Made by a program: the position numbers and the translations under genes. A model generated the notes under the pieces. It ran no database searches and was not told the origin of the DNA. It saw only the letters and a program-made list of their open reading frames with translations. Shown here piece after piece: positions 8,710-18,303 of a stretch of 64,000 bases of DNA. The stretch is from Sinorhizobium chiapasense (GTDB taxonomy: Bacteria > Pseudomonadota > Alphaproteobacteria > Rhizobiales > Rhizobiaceae), in assembly GCF_036488675.1 (NCBI RefSeq), contig NZ_CP133148.1:1736001-1800000 (forward strand). Direction: 5' to 3'. Numbering within the stretch: position 1 is the stretch's first letter; every line of letters begins with the position of its first letter.

Positions 8710-10080
8710 TCACCGCCGCGTGCGGCCATCATACTGCTTTACCGTTTCGCCCCCGAAAAGCAGTCTCTGCGGATTTCTATCGAAGTTTGAAATCGTGCTC
8801 TCCAGGCCCTGCACCGTGCGGCGCGTATCGGTGACCAGCGCCTCCACGTCGCGCAGCCCCGAATTGGAGAACCGTCTGAGGTTCTCCGTGATCGGACCGA
8901 TCTGTGCATTGAGGCTGTCGGCAACCTTGCGGAATGCCTCGAGCGTCGAACGCGCCTCGGCGGAGAGCGACGGCGCGTCGGCATCGCCCAGGAAGCCATC
9001 GATTTTCACCAGAATGCCGTCGACCCGGTTCGACGCTGCGTTCAGCTTGTTCGACATCTGCGTGAAATCGGTAATCGTCTGGTCGATGTCTTCCTGCCGT
9101 GCGGAAATCTTCGCTGCAAAGTCCGATATCCGTGCGACAGTCTGGCGGGCGTCGGCGCTCGCGGCCGAGATGTCGTTGACGACCAGTTCGACCTTCTGGG
9201 TATCGACCGATGCGATCAGCGTATCGACGCGCTTCAGCGACTGCTGGGCGTTCCTGCCCACCTCCTGATAGGTTTCCACGGTCCGCCGGAAAGCAGAGAT
9301 CGTCTCGGAAACGCCGCCGGAGGCGTTCTTGAGGTCATTGCTCACCTGCTCGACATTGCTGACGATGCGGTCGATTTTCTTCGGGTCCACCGATTTGATC
9401 AACGTGTCGGCGCCCGCAAGTGTCGAGTCGAGCTTCTGGGATGCGGCGCTGATCGTTGTCGAGAGCTCCCCGACGCTCTTCAGGAACTCGTCGATCGCAC
9501 CGGAATTGTCGGCAAGCGCCTTGGAAAAGCGCTCGGCATTGCCGATCGTCGCGGTGAGCGGGCCGCGCACATCCGTGACGAAGCCCTGTATATCGCTGAT
9601 GGCGCCGTTCGCGCGGTCGAGGATCTGGTCCGCGGTCGCCAACAGACTGGTAACGCTCGACTGATCGGCGAGGATGCGCGCCTGTGTTCCGTTTTCAAGA
9701 GCGGTTTTCAGGATGTTTTCGTCGCCCTTGTTGCCGCCACTGAGCTCGATATAGGCGGCACCGGTCAAGCCCTGCACCTCGAGCGTGGCCCTGGTGGATG
9801 TCAGTACGGGCGCGTCGGCGGAAACCTCGGTGACGGCAAGCGAAAAGCGCGGATCGTTCGCATCGATCGCGAGGTTGCGGACGGTGCCGACGTTGATGCC
9901 GTTGAATCGCACCGGCGAGCCCACTGAAAGGCCATTGGCCGAACCTGGGATATTGACGATGAGTTCGACCATCTGGCCGCTTCGCCCATACTGTGACATC
10001 CAGTAGACGAATCCGAATGCGGCCGCGATGACGAGCACGGTGAAGAAGCCGACAATGGCATAGTTCGCTTTGGTTTCCAT
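8710..10080 (-). CDS. mlaD: MlaD-like MCE-domain lipid transport protein
   Basis: 456 residues. One membrane helix at residues 7-29 anchors the protein in the inner membrane, an MCE domain follows (about 37-115, with GSANGLSVGSPVRFNGINVG and the LTGAAYIELSGG strand), and a long C-terminal part of heptad-like helices (about 150-440) forms a periplasmic tube or coiled coil. MCE rings carry phospholipid between outer and inner membrane. It is longer than E. coli MlaD (about 180 residues) and closer to the alphaproteobacterial form. A mosaic repeat separates it from mlaF upstream. Confidence 0.9.
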   Translation of the reverse strand: METKANYAIVGFFTVLVIAAAFGFVYWMSQYGRSGQMVELIVNIPGSANGLSVGSPVRFNGINVGTVRNLAIDANDPRFSLAVTEVSADAPVLTSTRATLEVQGLTGAAYIELSGGNKGDENILKTALENGTQARILADQSSVTSLLATADQILDRANGAISDIQGFVTDVRGPLTATIGNAERFSKALADNSGAIDEFLKSVGELSTTISAASQKLDSTLAGADTLIKSVDPKKIDRIVSNVEQVSNDLKNASGGVSETISAFRRTVETYQEVGRNAQQSLKRVDTLIASVDTQKVELVVNDISAASADARQTVARISDFAAKISARQEDIDQTITDFTQMSNKLNAASNRVDGILVKIDGFLGDADAPSLSAEARSTLEAFRKVADSLNAQIGPITENLRRFSNSGLRDVEALVTDTRRTVQGLESTISNFDRNPQRLLFGGETVKQYDGRTRR

Positions 10081-10104
10081 TGGCTCCGACTACCTTCGCG
10101 ACTT

Positions 10105-10314
10105 CTACAGCGCCGCGCGTCTTATCAGACGCGCAAAGGACGCTGTAGCACTTTGAATTGCTGCATGTTTTCGTCCTTAAATCGGCTACGATTTAAGGAA
10201 ACATGCAGTAGAGCGCCGTGCGTTCAAGCCAACGCACAAAGGACGCTCTAGCACTTTGATTCTAGGCCATCTTATCCGCTTTCAGTGATTCCACTTGAAA
10301 GCGGGATGCTCTAG
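10105..10314 (+). repeat. Intergenic mosaic palindrome, copy 2 (longest, three modules)
   Basis: Three hairpin modules in a row: CTACAGCG...GACGCTGTAGCACTTTG; GCTGCATG...ATTTAAGGAAACATGCAG; then a further GAGCG...GACGCTCTAGCACTTTG with ATCCGCTTTCAGTG...GGGATGCTCTAG. It fills the gap between mlaF and mlaD inside the operon, so it is probably transcribed. Nearly the whole 300-base gap is repeat. Confidence 0.88.
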
Positions 10315-10380
10315 CCGCTCATTCACACTGCTTCGACAAGCGCGCTTGCCCGAAGCTTGTCACCATGCACGCTGCGAGCA

Positions 10381-11193
10381 TCAGTCGTGCTCGCGAACGA
10401 TCGACCTTGCCCGCTTGCCTCGGAAATAGGACTTCACCCATGGCTCTTCGCAGGCGAGCATGTCCTCGATCGTGCCGGAAACCAGAACGCGCTTCTTTCC
10501 AAGAACCGCAATCCGGTCGCAGACCGAGAACAGGCTGTCCAGATCGTGAGTCACCATATACACGGTCAATCCAAGCGTGTCGCGCAACTTGGCAATCAAC
10601 TCGTCGAACTCCGCAGCGCCGATCGGATCGAGACCCGAGGTCGGCTCGTCGAGAAAGACGAGATCCGGATCGAGGGCGAGAGCGCGCGCAAGTGCCGCGC
10701 GCTTGATCATACCGCCTGACAGCTCCGATGGATACTTATCTGCGGCCTCCGGCGCGAGGCCTACCAATTCGACCTTGAGCCGCGCAAGCTCGTCCATCAG
10801 GTCCTGCGGCAGATCGAGATATTCGCGCATCGGCACCTGGATATTCTCCCGCACCGTTAGGGCGGAGAAGAGCGCGCCATGCTGGAAAAGAACGCCGAGC
10901 CGCATGTCGAGTGCCATGCGATCGGCCTCGCTCATCTTGTCGTATTCGGCTCCAAGGATCTCGATCGTGCCGGAACGCTTCGGCAAGAGCCTGAGCACCG
11001 TGCGCATCAGCACCGACTTGCCGGTACCGGACGCGCCAACGAAGCCCAGGATCTCGCCGCGCAGCACTTCGAGATTGAGCTTGTCGAGAACGATGTTGTC
11101 GCCGAAACCGACCGTAAGGTCGCGAACGGAAAGCACGGCTTCGCGCTGTTCCACCGCGTTGTCCGGTTGTTTTTCCATGACTGCCTGAACCAT
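10381..11193 (-). CDS. mlaF: Mla-type ABC transporter ATP-binding protein
   Basis: 270 residues with all ATPase motifs: Walker A GASGTGKS near residue 53, Q-loop (LFQHGALF), signature LSGGMIKRAALARALAL, Walker B LVFLDEPTSGLDP and the switch histidine in VTHD. The LSGGM signature and the FQHGALF Q-loop are characteristic of the MlaF/Mkl subfamily. It powers phospholipid transport together with MlaE and MlaD at the inner membrane. Twelve bases separate it from mlaE. The extra C-terminal segment (FRGKRARSIVREHD) resembles the tail by which MlaF dimers lock together. Confidence 0.93.
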   Translation of the reverse strand: MVQAVMEKQPDNAVEQREAVLSVRDLTVGFGDNIVLDKLNLEVLRGEILGFVGASGTGKSVLMRTVLRLLPKRSGTIEILGAEYDKMSEADRMALDMRLGVLFQHGALFSALTVRENIQVPMREYLDLPQDLMDELARLKVELVGLAPEAADKYPSELSGGMIKRAALARALALDPDLVFLDEPTSGLDPIGAAEFDELIAKLRDTLGLTVYMVTHDLDSLFSVCDRIAVLGKKRVLVSGTIEDMLACEEPWVKSYFRGKRARSIVREHD

Positions 11194-11205
11194 GTTCCGT
11201 CCGCC

Positions 11206-12360
11206 TCAGAAGTCGATTGCCGCATAGAACATGGCGAACAATCCGTCGATAAGGATGACGACGAAGATCGATTTGACGACCGACGACGTCACGCGACGTC
11301 CGAGTGACTCGGCGCTGCCGCCGACCTTGAGCCCCTCGACGGCAGCAACGACGCCGATGATCAGCGCCATGAACGGTGCCTTGATCATGCCCGCAGCTAC
11401 CGACGAGAAGTCGACGGCTTCCTGCAGCCGCGAGAGGAATGTCGCGAACGTGATGCCCGAATAACTCCACGCCACAAGCGCCGCACCGGCTAGCGCCGCG
11501 AAGTTTGCGATGATCGTCAGGAGCGGCAGCGCGATCGTCAGCGCCACAAGGCGCGGAAAGACCAGAACGCCGACGGGGCTCAAGCCCATGACCTTCAGCG
11601 CATCCACTTCTTCGCGCATCTTCATCGAACCGATTTCGGCCGTGATCGCACTGCCGGAACGGCCGGCAATCATGATCGCGGTGAGCAGCACGCCGATTTC
11701 GCGCAACTGCAGAATACCGACGAGGTCGACGACGAAGATCTCGGCGCCGAACGACCTGAGTTGGAAAGCTCCTTGCTGCGCGATGATGGCGCCGATCAGA
11801 AACGACATCAGCGTAATGATTGGCACCGCCATGACGCCCATGCGGTCGATCTGATGCACGATCGCTGCGGGCGAAACCCCCGCATGACGCCCGAGCTTGA
11901 GTTGAGCACCGCGGACGGCCGAGCCCAGGATGAACATGGCCGCAACCGTATCCGTCCATATTGACACGACCACCTCGCCGAGCGGTGCAAACAATCGCTG
12001 GAAAAGTGGAGGTCGCGCGGTGTCGTGCTCGGGAGGGCGCAACTTCGCCGGCAGCGCCTGCACCAGTTCAACATAACGCTGGCCGCCGCTTGCGAAATGC
12101 ACTTCCGCACCCGCCTCGCCGCCAATACCGTTCATGAAGCGGCGGATGATCCAGGCGCCCGCCGTATCCATCGCCGTGATCCCGGAAAAATCGAACTCAA
12201 ACCGACCGCCCGAGGGGCGCCCAAGCTTCTTCAGCTTCGCGGCCATCGCCTCGGCTGTCTCATGTCGCCAGCTGCCGCTGAAGACGTAGCGTCGGCCTTC
12301 TGCTCCGGCGCTCTCCTCAAGCGTGACATCTGCAACGATCTGGGTTTGGGAACGCGTCAC
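11206..12360 (-). CDS. mlaE: MlaE-like permease with fused N-terminal STAS domain
   Basis: 384 residues from a GTG start. Residues 1-110 look like a STAS domain (FSGSWRHETAEAMAAKL, FDFSGITAMDTAGAWII), equivalent to MlaB in E. coli; residues 120-384 are the MlaE permease with five to six membrane segments and the family motif EIGSMKMREEVDALKVMGL. The fusion explains why no separate mlaB gene occurs here. It forms the membrane core of the phospholipid transporter with MlaF and MlaD. First gene of the operon; its start region overlaps nothing, and a worn mosaic repeat lies just upstream. Confidence 0.92.
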   Translation of the reverse strand: MTRSQTQIVADVTLEESAGAEGRRYVFSGSWRHETAEAMAAKLKKLGRPSGGRFEFDFSGITAMDTAGAWIIRRFMNGIGGEAGAEVHFASGGQRYVELVQALPAKLRPPEHDTARPPLFQRLFAPLGEVVVSIWTDTVAAMFILGSAVRGAQLKLGRHAGVSPAAIVHQIDRMGVMAVPIITLMSFLIGAIIAQQGAFQLRSFGAEIFVVDLVGILQLREIGVLLTAIMIAGRSGSAITAEIGSMKMREEVDALKVMGLSPVGVLVFPRLVALTIALPLLTIIANFAALAGAALVAWSYSGITFATFLSRLQEAVDFSSVAAGMIKAPFMALIIGVVAAVEGLKVGGSAESLGRRVTSSVVKSIFVVILIDGLFAMFYAAIDF

Positions 12361-12394
12361 GTGATCCTGGTCTTCCCGGTTGGCTTTTCCATAA

Positions 12395-12466
12395 TTCCTT
12401 AAACCAGATTCGATCTAAGGACCAAATCATGCAGAAATTCAAAGTCGTAAAGCGCGCTTTGTGCGG
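12395..12466 (+). repeat. Degenerate mosaic palindrome, copy 3
   Basis: A worn copy: CCTTAAACCAGATTCGATCTAAGG-like hairpin (12397-12420), then CATGCAGAAATTCAAAGT and a remnant of AGCGCGCTTTGTGCG. Lies between the divergent mlaE and dgcA genes. Confidence 0.65.
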
Positions 12467-12557
12467 CTGAAAAGCTACACTGGTCAAATAAGTTCCCAAA
12501 AAAAGCAGAGCGGGTGATGGCGAAGATGTCGCCCATGGACCCGGCGGAGAAGATCCA

Positions 12558-13541
12558 ATGCCACTTTCGCTTATCGCAACCGTCCAACACTTTCCGATCG
12601 CCGGTGTCTTCACGATTTCCCGCGGTTCGAAGACGACGGCGAGCGTCGTCACCTGCCAAATCAGCGACGGCGAGGTGACCGGCTGGGGAGAATGCGTACC
12701 CTATGCCCGCTATGGCGAATCGCTCGAATCTGTCCTGGCTGCCATCGAGGTTGCGCGTTCGTCGATCGAGGCCGGCTTGACGCGCATGGATCTCCAGCAG
12801 GCGATGCCGTCTGGCGCCGCTCGCAACGCGGTCGACTGCGCCCTTTGGGACCTTGAGGCGAAGCAAAGCGGCAAGCGCGTCCATGCACTGGCCGGCATCG
12901 CCACTCCCGGCCCGTTGACCACCGCCTACACGCTCTCCCTCGGCGAGCCGGAGGAGATGATGAAGCAGGCACATAAATATTCCCATCGCGCGCTGTTGAA
13001 GGTGAAGGTCGGTACTGCCGACGATACATCGCGCATTCGCGCTGTCCGCCAGGGCGCGCCGGAAAGTCGGATCATCCTCGACGCGAATGAGGGCTGGACG
13101 GAGGACAATCTCGCCGTCCACTTCGCCACCTGCGCGGAAAATCGTATCTCTCTCATCGAGCAGCCGTTGCCGGCCGGCCGCGACCACGCGCTTGCTTCTA
13201 TCGCGCACCCGGTTCCGGTCTGCGCCGATGAAAGCGTGCACGGAACAGACGATCTCAAGGGATTGGCTGGATGCTACGATGCGGTCAACATCAAGCTCGA
13301 CAAGACCGGCGGGCTGACTGAGGCGCTTCGCATGCGCGCCGCAGCCGAGGCGCTCGGGCTCAAGATCATGGTCGGCTGCATGGTCGGTAGTTCGCTCGCC
13401 ATGGCGCCGGCGATGCTCGTCGCCCAGGGGGCCGATTTTGTCGATCTCGACGGCCCGCTCCTGCTCGCGGAAGACCGCGAGCCGGGCCTGCGCTACGAAG
13501 CCTCTCTCGTCTTTCCGCCCGAGGCCAGCCTCTGGGGCTGA
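12558..13541 (+). CDS. dgcA: Enolase-superfamily epimerase (N-acetyl-D-Glu racemase / L-Ala-D/L-Glu epimerase type)
   Basis: 327 residues, the family length. Enolase-superfamily active site is complete: KVK at residues 148-150, D175 and N177 (DAN), E201, D224-E225 (ADES) and K246 (NIKLDKTGG), i.e. metal ligands D175/E201/D224 with lysine acid/bases on each side. These enzymes epimerise muropeptide-derived Ala-Glu dipeptides or racemise N-acyl amino acids; the precise substrate cannot be read from sequence, so the symbol is by closest name only. The gene converges with an MFS transporter and the two coding ends overlap by 49 bases. Confidence 0.85.
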   Translation: MPLSLIATVQHFPIAGVFTISRGSKTTASVVTCQISDGEVTGWGECVPYARYGESLESVLAAIEVARSSIEAGLTRMDLQQAMPSGAARNAVDCALWDLEAKQSGKRVHALAGIATPGPLTTAYTLSLGEPEEMMKQAHKYSHRALLKVKVGTADDTSRIRAVRQGAPESRIILDANEGWTEDNLAVHFATCAENRISLIEQPLPAGRDHALASIAHPVPVCADESVHGTDDLKGLAGCYDAVNIKLDKTGGLTEALRMRAAAEALGLKIMVGCMVGSSLAMAPAMLVAQGADFVDLDGPLLLAEDREPGLRYEASLVFPPEASLWG

Positions 13542-14713
13542 AGATACCAGCCGGCAAAGGCGAAACAGCAGCCGGTGAAGGCGACGGCCGACATCGAATA
13601 GAAGCCGTCGACGCCGAACCAGGCGTAGAAATAGCCCGAAAGGAACGTGAATATCGCCGTGAAAAAGCCGGTGTAGAAGAAGTAGAGGCCCTGCGCCGAA
13701 GCCTCCTGCTCTTCGGCTACCCTCTCCACCAGCTTGTGCTGCATGCCCGTATGCATGATCGCATAGGTGAAGGCGTGGAAACACTGCAGGACGAAATAGC
13801 CGGAGAAGCCGAGTTCCATAGGGAAGATCAGCCAGCGCACGACGGCAAGTCCGCAGCCGGAGAAGATCATCGTCCATACGCTGAAGCGCCGGATGATGGC
13901 CTTGGCGAAAAAGAACATCAGCACTTCGGCTGCCACGCCGGCGCTCCAGAGAGCCCCTATCTGCGTGCCGCTGAAGCCAATGTGCTGCCAGTAGATCGCC
14001 GAGAAGGCGAAGAGCATGGCGTGGCTGCTGTTGACCAGTGTGACGCCGATCAACAGCAACTGCAGGTCAGGCTGGCGCAGCGATTTCGGCGGCGGTTCGG
14101 TCAGCGCCGTGATCGGCGAAGGACGGCGCGGCCGGCCGACGCGCGGCGCCAAAAGAGCGATTAGGATCATCAGTCCGAAGCCAACGGCCATCGCCGGCAA
14201 GACCATGGGGCCGCCAAATCTGCCGATCATCCAGCCGCCCAGCATGGTCGCACCGATAAAGGCGACCGATCCCCAGACGCGCATATGCGCATAATCGAAG
14301 CCCCAGCGCCTCACGCCGGACAGCGCGATTGCCTCCACGATCGGCACATAGGGCGAATAGACCGCCGATTGCAGCGCGTAGATGAGGAGAACCGGCCAGA
14401 AGCTGTGCGCGTAGAAAAGAATGAAGGCCGTCGCAAGAGACAGAACTGCCGACCAGATGAGCACGATCACCCGCTCGCCGATCCGATCCGCAAGCACGCC
14501 GGCGAGCGGCGCGGTTATGACGCGAATGAACATCGGAACGGCGAGAACGACGCCGATCTCGAAATCGCTCATGGACAGCGTGCTGAGCCAGACGGGAAAA
14601 TACGGCATGGCAAAGCCGTTGACGATCAACGGCGCGCAAAAGAGCAGCGCTATGCGGAGCGCGAAACGACGCGGCGGAGGCCCCACATTCGAGGGCGCGG
14701 ATGAGGGAATCAT
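13493..14713 (-). CDS. MFS transporter, MFS_1-like / HcaT type
   Basis: About 406 residues from MIPSSAPSNVGPPPRR, twelve membrane segments, with loop motif LADRIGERVIVLIW. The fold and the FWPVLLIYALQSAVYSPYVP region resemble the nucleoside/phenylpropionate (HcaT, LacY-like) branch of MFS. An in-frame ATG 57 bases upstream is possible but weaker. The last 16 codons (GKTREAS end) run antisense into the end of dgcA. Substrate unknown. Confidence 0.82.
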   Translation of the reverse strand: MIPSSAPSNVGPPPRRFALRIALLFCAPLIVNGFAMPYFPVWLSTLSMSDFEIGVVLAVPMFIRVITAPLAGVLADRIGERVIVLIWSAVLSLATAFILFYAHSFWPVLLIYALQSAVYSPYVPIVEAIALSGVRRWGFDYAHMRVWGSVAFIGATMLGGWMIGRFGGPMVLPAMAVGFGLMILIALLAPRVGRPRRPSPITALTEPPPKSLRQPDLQLLLIGVTLVNSSHAMLFAFSAIYWQHIGFSGTQIGALWSAGVAAEVLMFFFAKAIIRRFSVWTMIFSGCGLAVVRWLIFPMELGFSGYFVLQCFHAFTYAIMHTGMQHKLVERVAEEQEASAQGLYFFYTGFFTAIFTFLSGYFYAWFGVDGFYSMSAVAFTGCCFAFAGWYLQPQRLASGGKTREAS

Positions 14714-14847
14714 GGAGTGACCTGATGGCTGTAGGCCATCCTCTAGCACAACCGCGCCGCGGCGCACCATAAGCTAGTTTTCGCCACAGGTGGCTCTCTG
14801 GAAACGGCGAGGAAAAAGGTACGAAACCGTCTTGCGCCGAGTTGCGC

Positions 14848-14953
14848 TACTGCATGTTTCCTTAGTCGGAGCCGATTTGAGGACAAAGAACATGCAGCGA
14901 TCCAAGTGCTGCAGCGACCTTTGCGCGTCTGATCAAGACGCGCGGCGCTTTAG
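14848..14953 (-). repeat. Intergenic mosaic palindrome, copy 4
   Basis: CTACTGCATGTTTCCTTAG...GAACATGCAGCG module followed by AAGTGCTGCAGCGACCTTTGCGCG...CGCGCGGCGCTTTAG. Lies just after the stop of the LpxH-like gene (minus) and upstream of the MFS gene. Confidence 0.85.
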
Positions 14954-14956
14954 GAA

Positions 14957-15841
14957 TCAGGCTGCCTGCGGCGCGAGGATATGCGCCAGCATCTTTTCAG
15001 CCTCATCCGAGCTTTCCACCTCGATCATGCCGCCACGCATCCGGTGCCAGGTGATAAGCTCCATCCGGCCATCGTGATGCTCGGCGATTGCCGTGCAGCT
15101 TTCGACCCAATCGCCGGTGTTGATGTAGCGGACATCGCCGATGTCCTCGATCACCGCGTGGTGAATATGGCCGCAGATGACACCCTGCGCGTCGTGACGG
15201 CGCGCCTCATCGGCGACGACCTTCTGGAACTCGCCGATGAAGTTCACCGCATGCTTGACCTGCAGCTTTGCCCAGGAGGAGAACGACCAATAGGGCATGC
15301 CGAGACGGCGGCGGATCGCCGCCAGCCCGATATTGATGGCGATCGCCATGTCGTAGGTCCAGTCGCCGAGATAGGCGAGCACGCGTGCATTGCGCACCAC
15401 GACGTCGAATTCGTCGCCATGCAGGACGAGATAGTTGCGCCCGTCTGCGCCTTTGTGCATGTGGCGCTGCGCCACCTCTATGCCCCCGAAATGCACGCCC
15501 GGAAAATCCCGCATGAACTCGTCGTGATTGCCGGGAATGTAGATGATGCGAGAGCCTTTGCGGGCCTTGCGCAGCAGCTTTTGGACCACGTCGTTGCAGG
15601 GCTGCGGCCAATACCAGCTGCGCTTCAGCCGCCAGCCGTCGACGATATCTCCGACGAGGATGATGGTTTCGGCCTCGTGATGGCGCAGGAAGTCGAGCAG
15701 GTAGTCGGTCTTCGCCGCCTTTGAGCCGAGATGGACGTCGGAGATGAAGAGCGTCCGCAGTTTTCGAACCGAGTTCTGTTGGGATACCGATGCCGCGGTC
15801 ATGCGAGCCTCGTCTTGGTTGATCCTTTTGATCACCGTCAA
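14957..15841 (-). CDS. Calcineurin-like phosphoesterase, UDP-2,3-diacylglucosamine diphosphatase (LpxH)-like
   Basis: Up to 294 residues; an internal ATG at codon 14 (MTAASVSQQ) is also possible. Binuclear-metal phosphoesterase motifs in order: DVHLG near residue 35, GDIVDGW near 64, GNHDE near 105, HGDEFD near 141 and GHIHH near 224. The family member nearest in pattern is the LpxH/YbbF group, which cuts UDP-diacylglucosamine to lipid X at the inner membrane. Rhizobia usually use LpxI for that step, so this paralogue may have another phosphoester substrate; that is inference. Confidence 0.82.
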   Translation of the reverse strand: MTVIKRINQDEARMTAASVSQQNSVRKLRTLFISDVHLGSKAAKTDYLLDFLRHHEAETIILVGDIVDGWRLKRSWYWPQPCNDVVQKLLRKARKGSRIIYIPGNHDEFMRDFPGVHFGGIEVAQRHMHKGADGRNYLVLHGDEFDVVVRNARVLAYLGDWTYDMAIAINIGLAAIRRRLGMPYWSFSSWAKLQVKHAVNFIGEFQKVVADEARRHDAQGVICGHIHHAVIEDIGDVRYINTGDWVESCTAIAEHHDGRMELITWHRMRGGMIEVESSDEAEKMLAHILAPQAA

Positions 15842-15977
15842 AACCAGACTCGTGTTTCAGGAAGATGACACGGCATACGCATGCGACAAATCGGGCGTCG
15901 GAAATGAGCCAGAGCATAACTATACGCCGCCCGCAATTCATGCCAAAAGGCCTCGACCACGAACAAGGAATGCAAGC

Positions 15978-18290
15978 ATGAATACGGGCGACAAAGTGAA
16001 ATCCCAATCGGTTCCGGCAAGCGGAGACATCGATCAGCAGGCACTTTTCTTTCATCGCTACCCGCGCCCGGGCAAGCTTGAGATCCAGCCGACCAAGCCG
16101 CTCGGCAACCAGCGCGATCTCGCGCTCGCCTATTCGCCGGGCGTCGCCGCGCCCTGTCTCGCCATCAGGGACAATCCGGAATCAGCAGCCGACTTCACGG
16201 CCCGCGCCAACCTGGTCGCGGTAATCTCCAACGGCTCGGCCGTTCTCGGCCTCGGCAACATCGGCCCGCTCGCCTCCAAGCCGGTCATGGAAGGCAAGGC
16301 CGTGCTCTTCAAGAAATTCGCCGGCATCGACGTCTTCGACATCGAGATCGACGCGCCGACTGTCGATCGCATGGTCGATGTCGTCTCAGCATTGGAGCCG
16401 ACCTTCGGCGGCATTAATCTCGAGGACATCAAGGCGCCGGAATGCTTCGATGTGGAGCGGCGCCTGCGCGAGAAGATGGAGATACCGGTCTTCCACGACG
16501 ACCAGCACGGGACCGCGATCATCGTAGCCGCCGCCGTTCTGAACGGCCTCGAACTTGCGGGCAAGGATATTGCCGAGGCGAAGATCGTCGCATCCGGCGC
16601 TGGCGCGGCCGCCCTCGCCTGCCTAAACCTTCTCGTTACGCTCGGTGCAAAGCGCGAAAACATCTGGGTCCACGATATCGAGGGTCTGGTCTACAAGGGT
16701 CGTGAAGCGCTGATGGACCAGTGGAAGTCCGTCTATGCGCAGGACAGCGACAAGCGCGTGCTTGCCGACAGCATCGGCGGCGCCGATGTCTTCCTCGGGC
16801 TTTCGGCCGCGGGCGTGCTCAAGCCCGAACTGCTTGCCCAGATGGCCGAGAAGCCGCTGATCATGGCGCTCGCCAACCCCACTCCCGAGATCATGCCGGA
16901 GGTTGCCCGCGCGGCGCGCCCCGACGCCATGATCTGCACTGGACGATCCGATTTCCCGAACCAGGTCAACAACGTTCTCTGCTTCCCGCACATCTTCCGT
17001 GGCGCGCTGGATTGCGGCGCACGCACGATCAACGAAGAAATGAAGATGGCGGCGGTGCGGGCAATTGCCGGACTTGCGCGCGAGGAGCCGTCGGATGTCG
17101 CCGCCCGCGCCTACTCGGGCGAAACGCCGGTCTTCGGGCCCGACTACCTCATCCCCTCGCCGTTCGACCAGCGGCTGATCCTCCGCATCGCTCCGGCCGT
17201 GGCGAAGGCGGCGGCCGAAAGTGGCGTCGCGAACCGTCCCATTCAGGATTTCGACGCCTATCTCGATAAGCTGAACCGCTTCGTCTTCCGTTCTGGCTTC
17301 ATCATGAAGCCGGTCTTCGCGGCAGCCAAGAACGCCGCAAAGAATCGCGTCATCTTTGCTGAAGGAGAAGACGAACGGGTGCTGCGCGCCGCTCAGGTGC
17401 TGCTGGAGGAAGGCACCGCCAATCCCATCCTGATCGGCCGCCCTCAGATCATCGAGACGCGTCTGCGGCGCTATGGTCTCCGGATCCGCCCGGATGTGGA
17501 TTTCGAGGTCGTGAATCCTGAAGGCGACCCGCGCTACCGCGACTACGTCGACGACTATTTCGCGCTCGTCGGCCGCCGCGGCGTCATTCCTGAAGCGGCG
17601 CGTACCATCGTGCGCACGAACACGACGGTGATCGGCGCTCTTGCGGTCAAGCGCGGCGAAGCGGATGCGCTGATCTGCGGCGTCGAAGGACGCTACAGCA
17701 AGCACCTGCGCGATGTTTCGCAGATCATCGGCAAGCGTGCAGGCGTTCTCGATTTCTCGGCGCTGAGCCTGCTCATCTCGCAGCGCGGTGCGACCTTCTT
17801 CACCGACACCTATGTGAGCTACAATCCGAGCGCCGAGGAGATTGCGCAGACGACCGTGATGGCGGCCGGAGAAATCCGCCGCTTCGGCATCACGCCGCGT
17901 GCGGCACTCGTGTCGCATTCGAATTTCGGTTCGCGCGACTCCGAAAGCGCTTCGAAAATGCGCGCGGCGCTGCAACTCGTGCGTGACCTTGCCCCCGACC
18001 TCGAAGTCGACGGTGAAATGCACGGCGACTCGGCGATCTCCGAAATCCTGCGTCAGCGTGTGATGCCGGACAGCGCCCTGAACGGCGAAGCCAACCTGCT
18101 GGTATTCCCCAATCTGGATGCAGCCAACATTACGCTCGGTGTGGTCAAGACCATGACGGACAGCCTCCATGTCGGGCCGATCCTTCTGGGCTCCGCCCTG
18201 CCCGCACACATTCTTTCGCCGTCGGTCACATCGCGCGGCGTTGTCAACATGGCTGCTCTTGCCGTCGTGGAGGCAAGCCATCCGGTGTAA
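15978..18290 (+). CDS. dme: NAD(P)-dependent malic enzyme with C-terminal phosphotransacetylase-like domain
   Basis: 770 residues from MNTGDKVKSQSVPASG. Domains: malic N-terminal (about 30-165, with SPGVAAPC and GLGNIGPLASKPVMEGKAVL), NAD-binding (about 170-420, FHDDQHGTAIIVAAAVLNG and the GAGAAAL dinucleotide loop), and phosphotransacetylase-like (about 435-765), which in rhizobial enzymes is regulatory, not catalytic. It converts malate to pyruvate and CO2, feeding acetyl-CoA when dicarboxylates are the carbon source, as in bacteroids. S. meliloti has two such enzymes, Dme and Tme; adjacency to sinR favours Dme. A frame opening at 15744 is an unsupported extension. Confidence 0.92.
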   Translation: MNTGDKVKSQSVPASGDIDQQALFFHRYPRPGKLEIQPTKPLGNQRDLALAYSPGVAAPCLAIRDNPESAADFTARANLVAVISNGSAVLGLGNIGPLASKPVMEGKAVLFKKFAGIDVFDIEIDAPTVDRMVDVVSALEPTFGGINLEDIKAPECFDVERRLREKMEIPVFHDDQHGTAIIVAAAVLNGLELAGKDIAEAKIVASGAGAAALACLNLLVTLGAKRENIWVHDIEGLVYKGREALMDQWKSVYAQDSDKRVLADSIGGADVFLGLSAAGVLKPELLAQMAEKPLIMALANPTPEIMPEVARAARPDAMICTGRSDFPNQVNNVLCFPHIFRGALDCGARTINEEMKMAAVRAIAGLAREEPSDVAARAYSGETPVFGPDYLIPSPFDQRLILRIAPAVAKAAAESGVANRPIQDFDAYLDKLNRFVFRSGFIMKPVFAAAKNAAKNRVIFAEGEDERVLRAAQVLLEEGTANPILIGRPQIIETRLRRYGLRIRPDVDFEVVNPEGDPRYRDYVDDYFALVGRRGVIPEAARTIVRTNTTVIGALAVKRGEADALICGVEGRYSKHLRDVSQIIGKRAGVLDFSALSLLISQRGATFFTDTYVSYNPSAEEIAQTTVMAAGEIRRFGITPRAALVSHSNFGSRDSESASKMRAALQLVRDLAPDLEVDGEMHGDSAISEILRQRVMPDSALNGEANLLVFPNLDAANITLGVVKTMTDSLHVGPILLGSALPAHILSPSVTSRGVVNMAALAVVEASHPV

Positions 18291-18303
18291 CGGATTGACA
18301 CAT

